A stretch of DNA of 64,000 nucleotides from Carposina sasakii (GCA_014607495.2 CP053154.1:14694001-14758000); one strand, 5' to 3'; shown: positions 33,965 to 44,590, counted from the first letter of the stretch. Program-made: numbers and translations. The notes: generated by a model not told the origin, from the sequence alone.

Positions 33965-34300
33965 TTAGTACAGGGTAGTTAATTCTGTGTAAGTAATGTG
34001 TTGGGTTTTAGAGGTTCATAATAATTAGTGGTTTACTAATTTACTAATTTCTATAATCCTGAGGATGCCACGGTTGTTGGCGAAACATATGTAGATTATC
34101 TATCTAGTTTTTTATTTCGGAATAGTACAATGTATTGTCTTGCATGCTAGGTGCTCGGGTCTGAATTCTCGATTGTGGTTAGTGCAAGTGCCTGTTTTCG
34201 CACTTATGAGTTATCAGATCCGAGGGTCAGTGGAGGGTGTAGGGCCCGGTGGTGGGCGCACCCATAGCAAGTTAAATTTGTTAACTTCCTATTGACACTA
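33965..34300 (+). repeat. Repeat family G copy
   Basis: AATTCTGTGTAAGTAATGTG, GGTTTTAGAGGTTCATAATA, TGTTGGCGAAACATATGTAG, CTAGGTGCTCGGGTCTG and GGGCCCGGTGGTGGGC occur in order, and inverted at 49850-50105 and 18058-18262. It looks like a dispersed element of about 330 bases; ends undefined. Confidence 0.65.
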
Positions 34301-34893
34301 GGCTACGTCAGACACAAGAAGACAAGGCAAGATTGTTTTTTTTTAGACTGGTAGGTATGTACATGTAATTTTGTGTCTGCAATCTATAAACGCGATAAAC
34401 CTAAACTAAACTGAAATAACCACAATTTTCATATTCATTTTAATGCTTGAATGCATAAAGTTAATATGATCTAGATGTGTAAATCGTCTCTTGTGATGTC
34501 TAAACAAACTTGGGTACAATTTGTGTACCACGTACTAAGTTGACAGGAGAAGTACAAATATAATTAAATGTTAGTCGAGAGTACGTAAAGTTGTTGTTGA
34601 TTCACTGCTGGTTCTGTAAAGTTAAATGTAAATATACGGTATGTATGACATTAAAATCTTTTCAGACAATAATTATAATGCCAGTAAAGTACAGGGTGTA
34701 GGTTACAGCCAGGCAAATATTAATATTGCGGTGAGGAAAACCACTAGTATATTATGGAAGTAATGGTAAGTTTTATCGTCACTTACATTTTGAGATGTTG
34801 TTTCATCTAAAATGGAACAAACAAAATAGGAAAAGCTGTATATACGCTGGGAATTAAAGCAATGTTACACATTTATACTCTAAATATTAATAA
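34301..34893. other. Non-coding intron, nothing recognised
   Basis: No shared repeat or credible reading frame. Confidence 0.4.
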
Positions 34894-35030
34894 GAAAATG
34901 ATTTTTTTTTCACCCGAGTGAGATTTGAACTCACGACCTCTCGCATTCCGTGCATCGCTCTAACCAACTGAGCTGTCGGATCGCTTAATTCGGTGACGAA
35001 TTTTACTATCTCTTTTAAATTACGATTATA
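34894..35030 (-). mobile_element. tRNA-derived SINE-C variant
   Basis: On the minus strand: AGCTCAGTTGGTTAGAGCGA and GTGAGTTCAAATCTCACTCG. This variant has TTGG in the A box and a changed T-loop, as at 36334, 43200 and 57897. Confidence 0.65.
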
Positions 35031-35774
35031 CTCTGTTGAGTGCAAAAAAATAAAAATAAAAGTTATATTTAAAAAAAAGCTTTATTCCGAGAATACAATT
35101 AATGGTTTCCGGAAACTGGCAAAGTATATTTTTTCTTTCATTTTATTCAAAATGCTTATGTAGTCATTGTATTATATGACGTGCTATTCAATATGCCTAC
35201 CACATAGATAGTAGATACACTTGTGTGTACTTAATTAGTTCTATAATATATAGGTACAGTAACTTCAATACTGAAGCTACTCAGAAATGACCATATTGAA
35301 AAGAAGATAGTATAAACCATCTTTTCTCTATGGTACGAGTATAAACTAAACGAAATAAGTGGACAGGCAATATGGCTGTACATTAATTTTCATGAAGGGT
35401 TTACCGCAAACTTATCAGCGCGAGTGACAATGTCGCTAGAATCTACGCAAGAGGCATAATGTGATTATTTGACCCAAGTCCCTCTGAAGGCGCGGTGTTC
35501 TAAGTTTTCGCTTATTTCCGCTCGACAAGAAAAGCTTGTGACCGGTGACACTACAAAGTGAGGTCGGTGTTAGTGTTATTATTATAAATTATAACATAAT
35601 GGACATACAAGGTCTGCTTCCGTTTATTCACAGTTAGAATAATTGTCGAAAGTTGTTATATTTTCCGTTCCAGTGCAACCGCATGCCTACGTCATAGAGC
35701 GTGTTTTCCAATACACGGCCACGACACGAGCACAGCTTTTTTGGAAGCATGAATGTATAAAATAGTATGACTCC
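35031..35774. other. Non-coding intron, nothing recognised
   Basis: 35,440-35,560 is GC-richer but has no reading frame of note. Confidence 0.4.
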
Positions 35775-35863
35775 TTTTTCCACTAGACGACATGATCACG
35801 ACATGGCCCCCCATTCTAGATGACGAAAAGTCGTGGTCGTGTCGTTGTCGTCTAGTGGAAAAA
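35775..35863. repeat. Hairpin with 17-bp perfect arms
   Basis: TTTTTCCACTAGACGAC (35775-35791) and its reverse complement (35847-35863) enclose a centre where ATCACGACA is mirrored by TCGTGGTCGTGTCG-like sequence. The LINE fragment below starts at its right edge. Confidence 0.7.
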
Positions 35864-36192
35864 CGCATCCAAAGAACACATCTTCACAATACAGTTCCAC
35901 CAGCCCCTTTTCACCATCGAGATACCAGACGCAGACCAGCGTATCACCCTTATATTGTTGATATCCCACCCATCCGCACCAAACGTTATGCTAACTCGTT
36001 TGTAATTCGAACGGCTAAGGAGTGGAATGCACTTCCTGTCGATGTATTTCCCGAGCACTACAACATTGGTCTCTTCGAAGCTAGAGTGATTGGCACTTTC
36101 TAGGCAAACATGTACCACCCTAGGCCGCATCTTGCTTAACATCAGGCACGATGGCGGTCAATTATTTGCCTAGCTAATTGTAAAAAAAAAAA
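35864..36192 (+). pseudogene. LINE ORF2 C-terminal remnant with poly(A)
   Basis: An open segment reads RTHLHNTVPPAPFHHRDTRR, YHPYIVDIPPIRTKRYANSF, VIRTAKEWNALPVDVFPEH and YNIGLFEARV, stopping at 36101-36103. The RTKRYANSF...R-AKEWN-LP...YN-G-F-ARV order is the familiar C terminus of a Jockey/CR1-like LINE protein. A 3' UTR of about 80 bases ends in A11 (36182-36192). It is strongly 5' truncated and joined to a hairpin. Confidence 0.75.
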
Positions 36193-36333
36193 TCCTCCTA
36201 GTTTGAGGTCTCTAAGATCAGCTATTTAGACTGTGCGTAGATCCGTTAGTCATCATCAGTACTTATACCTATAGATTTGATTGTTAAATTATGTCTCTTT
36301 ATTTAAAACGGAGATTAATAAGACTTTTTTAAA

Positions 36334-36436
36334 TGACTCGGTAGCTGTTGGTTAGAGCACAGCACGGTATGCGAGAGGGCGTGAGTTCAAGTCTCACTCG
36401 GGTGAATTTTTTTCAATTTCTTAATATTATTTATTT
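36334..36436 (+). mobile_element. tRNA-derived SINE-C variant
   Basis: GACTCGGTAGCTGTTGGTTAG and GTGAGTTCAAGTCTCACTCG with an AATTTTTTTCAATTTCTT tail. Confidence 0.65.
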
Positions 36437-36948
36437 ATTTATAAGACTTTTTTGTTTATGTTATTAAATCACAGAGAATATCAATATACAAACATGAAAA
36501 TTTCTCATATGTACCAAAACTAATTAATAATTAAAAAGACTATTAAAGAAAATAAAGGGAAACTTATGGACAAAATGGCAATCGTAAGTACGACGCGAAG
36601 CGATCCCAACAACAGGTCAGAAAGAACAATATTACCAAATTATCTCAGGTTTAATAAGCTACATCTCGGAATTAGGATAGTGCTGGTTCCGTTATATTGC
36701 GTGTTAGGGTTCCCGAGGGCTTCGCGGGTTAGTCCCGAGTCTCCCCGAGTGCCCGGGCATTCTCTGATAAATTATACTGTTCTAGGTAACGCTTTTGTTA
36801 TGTGAATATAAAATCAATACTTGGTTTCATATCAGAGAGAGGTAACATGGACGATCATTATGCGCTATTAAAACAAAAACTAGGTCAAAATATCCTAATG
36901 GAATATTTATATAGGATTGTTCTGATGCGGAGCTTTACCAGAATCTTC
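36437..36948. other. Non-coding intron
   Basis: 36,700-36,765 is GC-rich with several CCCGAG/CCCGGG words (TTCCCGAGGGCTTCGCGGGT). Two short reading frames have no recognisable content. Confidence 0.4.
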
Positions 36949-37201
36949 TTCAGCCTATTGCAGTCCACTGCTGGACGTAGGCGTCCCCCAGGGCACTGCC
37001 ACAGGGGGTTTTGCCTATAGTCACCACGCTAGTCACCACTTATAGGGCAGGTAGGTTGGTGACCGCAGTTTGATTTTTCGACTATGTTGTCAGTACGGGA
37101 GGCGCTGCTGCCCACCTCCCGGAGACCCTTAATCGCCTCGTACGATATCCACGGGCAGGCATGGGGTGGTACAAACTCTACTCTGCCGGCACCACGCGGC
37201 C
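36949..37201 (-). mobile_element. SINE-B, near full-length
   Basis: All blocks are present, with a small internal duplication of TAGTCACCAC near 37018-37037. The GAT tail is absent; the copy starts at AGCCTATTGCAGTCCACTGC. Confidence 0.8.
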
Positions 37202-37202
37202 A

Positions 37203-37320
37203 CTAGAATACATCAGCTGCATTTCCTTCCGTGTATGTCCGTAAGAGTGAGAGGACTCGAGTATACTCTCAGGCTAAAAGCTAGCAACTTGTCGCTGACA
37301 GATCTGTTTTCGCTATACTA
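37203..37320 (-). repeat. Repeat family F copy
   Basis: The inverse of the core: CTAGAATACATCAGCTGCAT, TTCCTTCCGTG and AAAGCTAGCAACTTGTCGCT. It directly abuts SINE-B, as does the scrap at 25855. Confidence 0.55.
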
Positions 37321-37434
37321 AACGTTCCTGTGAATGCATGATTCTATAGTTCTGGTTATCCCGTTTTGTGAACACAGCCGTTTCTATGTGTATATATGTC
37401 TGTCAATATGAATTGTTTGTTGGTAAAAAAATAA

Positions 37435-37494
37435 CTTGGTGCTCTGCCTACCCCGTAAGGGATAAAGGCGTGATTATATGTATGTATGTATGTA
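37435..37494 (+). mobile_element. SINE-A, 3' terminal fragment
   Basis: Only the LINE-like 3' end (CTTGGTGCTCTGCCTACCCC) and TATG tail remain. Confidence 0.75.
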
Positions 37495-38253
37495 AAAAAA
37501 TAACTTTATTGGTGTAATGCATGCGATAATTCTGCCAGTTAAACTATCAAGCCACCTAAAACCATCGAACACATTCACACGTCACTATGCCGACCTCGGG
37601 GGAGCTATTCTGCGTCGTTCGAAACATTTCGCGCAAGAAAAGCGAACTTGTCTCCAACTTTCGAATTGTTTGTCGACATAAAACTCGATGCTCGCTAATG
37701 GCATCCCAGGGTGTTATTGCCTCAAAAACGGGACATGTGTAGTTTGGGGAAAAAGTTTGGCTTTCACTTTGATGTAAGTGTTGGTGAGGCAGTTTCCATC
37801 AGCAGTTTTGGTGATTGGTGTAACTTTGTTTTGTTGTAACAAGAGGATTGTGAGTTCGAAGAAATGGATAAGCTATGTCGTTTTTTGCGATCATAGGCCT
37901 CCCTGATTAAAGCCCTTGTCTTGTTATATAATTTTTTTTTTTTCCTTTTAAATAATTAATTCAAATCATTTTATAAAATCAAAGAACAGTAAGTATTAAA
38001 CGCTATAGGTATTTAATACGCTAGTAATTTAAAATATAATTATAGGAATACTAATAATTTATTTAAGAGTTAGGTATCTCCTAAAAATAAATTAAACCTT
38101 TAATAAGTATTTCTAAAAGGCTGTTTTGTGCGTATCTGCAAGTAAATCTACCTAAGGAATAGATAATTTACATTAAAATTTAAATTCAAAATTGATAATT
38201 TATTCTTAAGTATCATATTTCTGTGAAGGACTATTTTGGAAAAAAATATATTT
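37495..38253. other. Non-coding intron, nothing recognised
   Basis: 37,560-37,740 is GC-richer and not shared with the rest of the window. Confidence 0.4.
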
Positions 38254-38360
38254 TATTATAAAATTATTAATAAAGAAAATGAAAAAATTCTTCACCCGAA
38301 TGGGACTCGAACCCGCGACCTTTGCATTCCGTGCAGAGCTCTCACCAACTGAGCTACATA
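38254..38360 (-). mobile_element. tRNA-derived SINE-C
   Basis: CACCCGAATGGGACTCGAACC is the inverted B-box region; AATGCAAAGGTCGCGGGTTC is the anticodon-to-T-arm region on the minus strand. The head is truncated at TAGCTCAGTTGG. Confidence 0.65.
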
Positions 38361-38560
38361 TTATTATATATCTTTGTATAAATAAAGAAATATTTTGAAA
38401 TATAATTTTATTAATGTATTTAAGAAAAAAATATCACAATATGAAAGCCTGACCCTAGAAGTAGGTTCTATTTATTTCCAATCAACTTAATACTCGTACA
38501 GATTCGAACAAGTTAATAAAAAAAAGTTATTCTTCCATTTCAGTTATTATGATTGAAACT

Positions 38561-38733
38561 TACATACATACATACATATAATCACGTCTTTATCCCTTAC
38601 GGGGTAAGCAGAGCACAAGTGTACAGATGTACAAGTTCGGTTAGTAGTGACAGATGGTCAGCCCATCGCCTACAAAACATCAAAACCCTCTTGTCCCTCT
38701 ATTGACTTCTTCTTCACTCCCAGAGCAGTATAG
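38561..38733 (-). mobile_element. SINE-A, internally deleted copy
   Basis: Head and TATG tail are present; the central TGGCACCATGTGG part is lost and a CTT tract replaces the CATACTGTAC part. Confidence 0.7.
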
Positions 38734-39052
38734 AAGTATATACTTATATCATCAAATTACCCGACAAATATTACTGCAACCTATTCGTGAGATACAAATA
38801 AAATATTGTTAAAATTCTCGTGTACACTTTCCTCGGCGGATGACATTTGTTACCCGAGCATGGAAATATAAAGCTCTTATAACGACGCTTATTTCGCATG
38901 AAAACCCATTTTATTACTACATTTAGGAATATCGACGTATTCTTTGGTAGGGGCCGTGTTGTGACTTGTATATCGTTTTTATTGTACTCTTGATATGCGA
39001 CGGAGCATAAGGGAATTTACATTAGTTTTTGACATCAGCGTTTATTTCAATA

Positions 39053-39162
39053 CTAGTGGACGGCCGCTACGATATATTCCTGAAAACTGCATCGAAATCA
39101 GTCCAGCCTTTTCTGAGAATAGCGTGCACAAACATCGATCCTTTACAATTTTATTTTATAGA
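39053..39162 (-). mobile_element. Helitron-like element, short copy
   Basis: CTAG at 39053-39056 (3' end on minus) and TCTATAAAATAAAATTGTAA at the 5' end near 39162, with ATTTCGATGCAGTTTTCAGG shared with 57559-57886. Confidence 0.55.
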
Positions 39163-39328
39163 TGAAGTCTGTTAATTAACGTGTATTGGATATTATGACA
39201 ATACGAGTAAATGCTAAAGATGTGATGATGTGGATTTAGTTGCTAATCATCATCTTCCTGCCCGTATCCCGTTATTTTTTGGGTCAGGTCAATATCCTTT
39301 CGAAACTCATATTCCTTATATTATAAAA

Positions 39329-39394
39329 CAAATTCAGTGGTACAGGCCCGTGACTGAAATCGAATCTACGTCCTAACCATTCGGCTATCACCGC
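39329..39394 (-). mobile_element. tRNA-derived SINE-E fragment
   Basis: Minus strand: GCGGTGATAGCCGAATGGTTA then GATTCGATTTCAGTCACGGG and CCTGTACCACTGAATTTG. About 10 bases of the anticodon region are deleted. Confidence 0.65.
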
Positions 39395-40426
39395 AGTTCC
39401 AAAAGCTTAGATTAAGTCTAGAGACTCTAAATTATTACTACTAATGTACAAAAGTTTATACTCTATAATTATTTATGAAAACTTACCTGCTGTTAAACAA
39501 CTAAAGAAGTAACTGATTTATAATCAACAAGTTACTTAAACGCGACAAACGACCTCTTTCAACAGACTGAGTAAACTACAAGTGCAATGTCTCGGATGTA
39601 AAACGTAACTCGTAGTTAAAGTTAACTAGCATTTATCCCGCTCGTGCCGCCGCCATTCCTTCACATTACGTCGGCAGCAAACTGTCTGGTTCGCTCTTAA
39701 AATATACTAGAATGGAACTATCACACTACGACATTACGGTCCGTACGGAAGACGCCAGAGAAGAAATAGTATGATAATTTGGGTTCTGGTCCAATTTTAC
39801 ATTCGAGTTTTTAAAAGGTGCATAACACACATCGGAGACACAGTTAAAGTTTAAAAGAACGTGACAATACAGCTAACAATATAATGTGTTCACGTAATGT
39901 TAATTCTATTTTCGTGTTGTACTCGTAGTAAGTACTTATTCTACTTACATCTACAACACTAATAACGGATTTACTTTTATGGAGTGTTTTTAGTTTCAAC
40001 ACTATTTTGTTTGCTCCTTTGAACTTAAGACATAAAACTCACATATACATACAGGATGATTTTTGGTCGTCAACGTTCCCGAAAACTACGGAAACTACCT
40101 CATCATCACGATCGTTTTTCTCCATGGAAGCATACCTGGGAAGTGTCTGGTTTCCAAAATATTAGGGTCCAAAGTTGAGTAAATAGAATGCGTTTATCTG
40201 CATAAATGCACATAGACACGCGTAGCAAGATTTTTTTACGAGAAATAATTAATATCTGTCTATAAAAAAACTAACATAAACACTAGACACTATATATTTC
40301 GCCCGATGAAGTAATTATTATTTTTTTATTTTTCCCAGCATTTTTTTGGCATAAACTTACTTTGTTTGATGTATAGAGAACGTACCCTTCGTTAATGGTG
40401 GCCACAAAAAAATCACACATATATAT
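39395..40426. other. Mostly unrecognised intron
   Basis: 40,050-40,160 shares ATCACGATCGTTTTTCTCCA and GAAGCATACCTGGGAA-like words with 28,825-28,870 and 9,780-9,800. The rest is unshared. Confidence 0.4.
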
Positions 40427-40612
40427 GGGTGTGTTCCAGAGCTGTAGGATCATAAAAGAGATCCCACAGCCACGTTTAGCATAGCGGGGACTGATGTAAA
40501 GTGATAAGTTGCTAGCTTATCGCCTGACAGAATGCCCGAGTTCCTTAACCGACTCTTACGACGTGCACGGAAAGAGATGCAGCTGATGTAATCTAGTAAG
40601 GCAACGTATCGG
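40427..40612 (+). repeat. Repeat family F, best copy
   Basis: GAGATCCCACAGCCACGTTT, AGCATAGCGGGG, AAGTTGCTAGCTTATCGCCT, CGAGTTCCTTAACCGACTC, GCACGGAAAGAGATGCAGCT and GATGTAATCTAGTAAGGC. At least ten pieces occur in the window. No terminal structure was recognised. Confidence 0.6.
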
Positions 40613-40861
40613 AACAAGACAGAAAAAATAACCATATTTTTAAGTAAAATTTGGAGAGCGCTACGCCTCATCATAGAACAAACGGAATAGTTAAGGAATA
40701 GTTCTTCAATAATTCTCGACAGTCGGTGCTGAATCACAGTAATTATACAGTGACAAACAAACACATCGGTAACCGCGGCGTGTCAGATAAAGCCGCGCGT
40801 GTCACTCCGCTGTCAGGCGAGTAACACTGGGCTGTCAGCTTAGTCGAGTGCGGCGTAGACA

Positions 40862-41042
40862 ATTATGTTTAACAATGTGTTTTTGTAGAAATAATTGGAA
40901 TCGTTTTTCGATATCTACAGTTGAATTGCGTAGTTTGATATGTGAATAGGCATGACGGACGATTTAAAATCAATAAATAATCCCAATTATGTTTAACAAT
41001 GTGCTTGGAGAAATAATCGGAATCGTTTTTCTATATCTACAT
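40862..41042 (+). repeat. Direct repeat of ~57 bases
   Basis: AATTATGTTTAACAATGTG...GGAATCGTTTTTC.ATATCTACA occurs at about 40861-40919 and again at about 40984-41041, with a few differences. It looks like a local duplication. Confidence 0.75.
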
Positions 41043-41320
41043 AGTAAATAGGTATACAGTCAAAAATATGTAGTCATTATGTGAATTGTGCGACAAAACT
41101 AATTTAAATAGTTTATGCTGAATTCGAATGCTTTTAGGAATAAATTTTTTGAATTATTTTCGGAGTCAATAATGCTTTGTGTTATTTCTCGTAACTTATT
41201 TAACTTGTTCTAGATGTAAACACGAACTGTTTGAAATCTGTGAAATAATATTCCATGTTATTAAGTTATTCAAATTACATTTCACGCTCGGAGAAACTTT
41301 CATAAAATGTCTATATTATA

Positions 41321-41566
41321 AACGGCCGCTTGGTCTAGTAGGTAGTGACCCTGCCTGCGATGCCATAGGTCCCGGGTTCGAATCCCGGTTGGTGCAAACA
41401 TTGATATGATGAATATTGATGTTTGTTTCCGAGTCATGGATGTTTCTATACTTATCTATGTATTTATATACCGTTCCTTAGTACCCACGACACAAGACCT
41501 TAGGGATCTTAATGTGGGACTAGGTTAATGTGTTGTGTAGTGTGTGAATATTTATTATTTATTTAT
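41321..41566 (+). mobile_element. tRNA-derived SINE-D
   Basis: Head GGCCGCTTGGTCTAGTAGG and GGGTTCGAATCCCGGTTGG, full body, then GTGTGAATATTTATTATTTA tail. Confidence 0.8.
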
Positions 41567-41614
41567 ATTATTGTCCGAAATCTATTACATAATTTACACA
41601 ATTAAATATATTAA

Positions 41615-42410
41615 TCTACACTAATATTATAAAGAGGAAAACTTTGTTTGTTTGGTTGTAATGAATAGGCTCAAAAACTACTGGACCGATTTCAAAAATT
41701 CTTTCACCGTTAGAATCCTTATTGGACCTGGATGAACATAGGCTATAAGAATTTCCCGATATTCCCACGGGAAGGCGACCAACGGGAATTCTATATGTTT
41801 TACGAAAACCGCTATACATATGAAGCTGAAATCGGGCATATATGTTCATTGGGGACAGCGAGGGAGGACTAAAAACGGATTTCCCGAAATTCCCACGGGA
41901 AGGGGACAAACGGGAATTCATAGTTTTTACGAAAACCGCTATACATATGAAGCTGAAATCGGGCATATATGTTCATTGGGGACAGCGAGGGAGGACTAAA
42001 AACGGATTTCCCGAAATTCCCACGGGAAGGGGACAAACGGGAATTCATAGTTTTTACGAAAACCGCTATACATATGAAGCTGAAATTGGGCATATATGTT
42101 CATTAGGGACTGCGAGGAAACACTAGAACGGATTTCCCGAAATTCCCACGGGAAGGAGACCAACGGGAATTATTTATTTTTTACGAAAACGGTTAAACAT
42201 GTGAATCTGAAGTTGAGCATATATGTTTATTTGGGACCCCGAGGAAGCACTGGGAACGGATTTCCCGAAATTCCCACGGGAAGGGGACAAACGTGAATTA
42301 ATTTTTTACGACAACCGCGATAACATATAGGCTACTTTTTACACTTAACATATAGGCTACTTTTTATTTTTTCTGTAGTCCACGCGGACGGAGTCGCGGG
42401 CGTCCACTAG
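41615..42410 (+). mobile_element. Helitron-like element with internal tandem array
   Basis: It starts A|TCTACACTAATATTATAAAG and ends GGAGTCGCGGGCGTCCACTAG|T, the TC...CTAG ends and A/T insertion context expected of Helitrons. Inside is an array of units of about 127 bases starting TTTCCCG at 41752, 41880, 42007, 42133 and 42261. No Rep/helicase coding is present, so it is non-autonomous. Confidence 0.75.
41752..42330 (+). repeat. Tandem repeat, ~127-base unit, about 4.5 copies
   Basis: Unit starts are 128, 127, 126 and 128 bases apart. Units contain ATTCCCACGGGAAGG, ACGAAAACCGCTATACATAT and GGGCATATATGTTCATT. Units 2 and 3 are nearly identical; the outer ones are more diverged, as expected if the array grew from the middle. 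Confidence 0.85.
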
Positions 42411-42554
42411 TGGCTAATAAAGCCAGACCGGAGTATTTTTGAGTCTCCCGCTTTTTTTCTACAGTGTTTTGGCTTTTGGTGATCAATAAGGAGAAAACAA
42501 ATTTTAAATACCAATTCACTGACACAACCTATTATTAACAATATATATTTTTAT

Positions 42555-42910
42555 AAAATTATTAATAATGGGTGGGAATCGAACCCACGACCTCTGCATT
42601 CCGCGTGCCAGCGCTCTCACCACTGAGCCACCGGGTCAATTACTCGGATGACGAATTTTACCATCTCTTTTCTAAATTACATATTGGCAACGTTATTTTT
42701 TCATCCCGATAGCTATACACTAGCCAAATCTCGGCAAACAAACCTGAATCCCTCAGCACAATGTTTAAAGATGAAACGATCAACCATATCCTAACGGATT
42801 ATATTAATGTAGAAGTGTTTTTATAAATTTATCTTAGTCAAGATAATATATATTATAAAATTATTAATAAAGAAATGGAAAAATTCCTCACCCGGGTGGG
42901 AATCGAATAT
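42555..42910 (-). mobile_element. tRNA-derived SINE-C dimer, right unit truncated
   Basis: A full head at about 42570-42640, then the ~240-base body. The second head breaks off at GGGTGGGAATCGA. Confidence 0.75.
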
Positions 42911-43080
42911 ATCTATATCTTTTTACTTTGAGCCACATTGCAAAACGAGAGGTAATGTACTGTCGCTAAAAGTTAGTCGGACTGTTTAAGCATGTCAGGT
43001 AAATAAGCACTTCTAGGTAAATAAGGTAATTAATAACTTCTTCATAATATAATTTAATATAATATAACATAAAAATATAA

Positions 43081-43315
43081 TCCGCTAGGATATGGTTGAT
43101 CGTTTCATAATTAAACATTGTGCTGAGGGATTCAAAATCGGGATGAAAAAATAACGTTGCCAAAAACGTAATTTAAAAGATATGGTAAAATTCGTCATCC
43201 GAGTTAAGTGACCCGATAGCTCAGTTGGTAGAGCGATGCACGGAATGCGAGTGGTCGTGAATCCAAATCTCACTTGTGTGAATATTTTTTCATTTTCTTA
43301 TTAATATTTATAATG
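43081..43315 (+). mobile_element. tRNA-derived SINE-C, body plus variant head
   Basis: The body (AGGATATGGTTGATCGTTTC, GTGCTGAGGGATTCA, AAATTCGTCATCCGAG) comes in plus orientation and is followed by the variant head GACCCGATAGCTCAGTTGG. With 42555-42910 it makes an inverted pair about 170 bases apart. Confidence 0.7.
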
Positions 43316-43782
43316 AGTTACTATTAGCTAAACATTATTTTCTCATGTTAAAACCAATATTCCCTTTTTTTCAGGTACCTAATCCGGTTATGGGGATTTT
43401 AATATCTCCAGAGACCGGAGGCCATTTTTCTTAAGACTTTAAGTACTCGTATTCCTTTATCTATGAGGTTCAGCCAATTTCCTTTTCTCCCCACGTTTTG
43501 TTTTTGACCAATGATCCGGACCGATTTCACTTTGTTAAACCAACCTCGAGCGATTAACTTCCCTTTATCCAACGAATTGAATTAATTCATGTATTTTAAA
43601 TATAAACCTACTTAATTAAGGACAGCAATAAATTCGGGATGAAGTTAGTTGAATTTCTCGAGATAAGGGATTTCGACCTTAAAAATATCAAGCGCCTGTT
43701 CTGAATACGTAAAATATTTTATTGCTTGAGTGCTTCAAATATTTTGATAGTTAAATGAAGATGTTTTTTTTTACACTTCACA
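43316..43782. other. Non-coding intron, nothing recognised
   Basis: No shared repeat or credible reading frame. Confidence 0.4.
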
Positions 43783-43985
43783 ACACATTGACCTAGTCCC
43801 ACACTAAGATCCCTAAGGTCTTGTGTCGTGGGTACTAAGCAACGGTATGTAAATACATAGATAAGTATAGAAACATCCATGACTCGGAAACAAACATCGA
43901 TATTCATCACATCAATGTTTGCACCTACCGGGATTCGAACCCAGGACCTATGGCGTCGCAGGCAGGGTCACTACCTACTACACCA
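43783..43985 (-). mobile_element. tRNA-derived SINE-D
   Basis: Complete body and B-box region on the minus strand; the A-box end is altered at TGTAGTAGGTAGTGACCC. Confidence 0.75.
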
Positions 43986-44203
43986 AACAAATTAGATCGT
44001 GTGATTAGATAATTTGTATAGTTTAAGTTGCATGGAATTGTAATGTATAGTGTGTGATAAATAAATAAATATGAAATAAGTAGAATATCGTTTAATAGAG
44101 ATCTTCCTGGTGATATGACCAAAGTACGTAGTGACATCACTTTTATTTACATGAGGTGCCTACCCTAAATTATATGTAGGTATGTTTATTTCTGTTAGGT
44201 TAA

Positions 44204-44421
44204 AGGCTTGAGCACACCGGATGCGTGTCCGTACACGTAAGCGTAGACGTACACGTACCTCTGAGTTGTAATGTATAGAACTGTATAGGCACGGGCAGAC
44301 CGGATGCGTATGCGTAGACGTAAGCATAGACGTCAAGCGGTGACAGTTCTATACATTAAACTCAGAGGTACGTGTACGTCTACGCTTACGTGCACGCATA
44401 CACATCCGGTGTGCTCGAGCC
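44204..44421 (+). mobile_element. TTAA-flanked palindromic MITE, complete (218 bp)
   Basis: TTAA at 44200-44203 and 44422-44425 flanks inverted ends AGGCTTGAGCACACCGGATG / CATCCGGTGTGCTCGAGCC. The arms are about 80 bases, built of CGTACACGTAAGCGTAGACG-like repeats, so the whole element can fold on itself. TTAA targets are the mark of piggyBac-type elements. Confidence 0.85.
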
Positions 44422-44462
44422 TTAAAGACTATTTGACTGAATTTTATTTTTAACATTAGTTT

Positions 44463-44590
44463 ATAGATAGATAGATAAAATTCTTTATTGTACTACGAAA
44501 ACATTATATATAAGGGCGAGCTTAATGCCTTGCAAGGCATTCTCCACCAGCTAACCTGGTTACTTTAGAAAATTTGTGGATACATACAAT
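44463..44590 (-). mobile_element. LINE 3' end with GATA tail
   Basis: An (ATAG)n tail at 44463-44477, then TTCTTTATTGTACTACG and CTTGCAAGGCATTCTC-CC-GCTAACC read inverted. The same end occurs, interrupted, at 46966-47345. Confidence 0.6.

Noticed and set aside
41842..42126. Open frames on both strands across the tandem array
   Set aside because: The 127-base unit is not a multiple of three and both strands are open; this comes from the repeat, not from a gene.
41752..42330. Regularly spaced repeats reminiscent of a CRISPR array
   Set aside because: Units are contiguous ~127-base tandem copies with no distinct spacers, inside a Helitron-like element in an insect-type genome.
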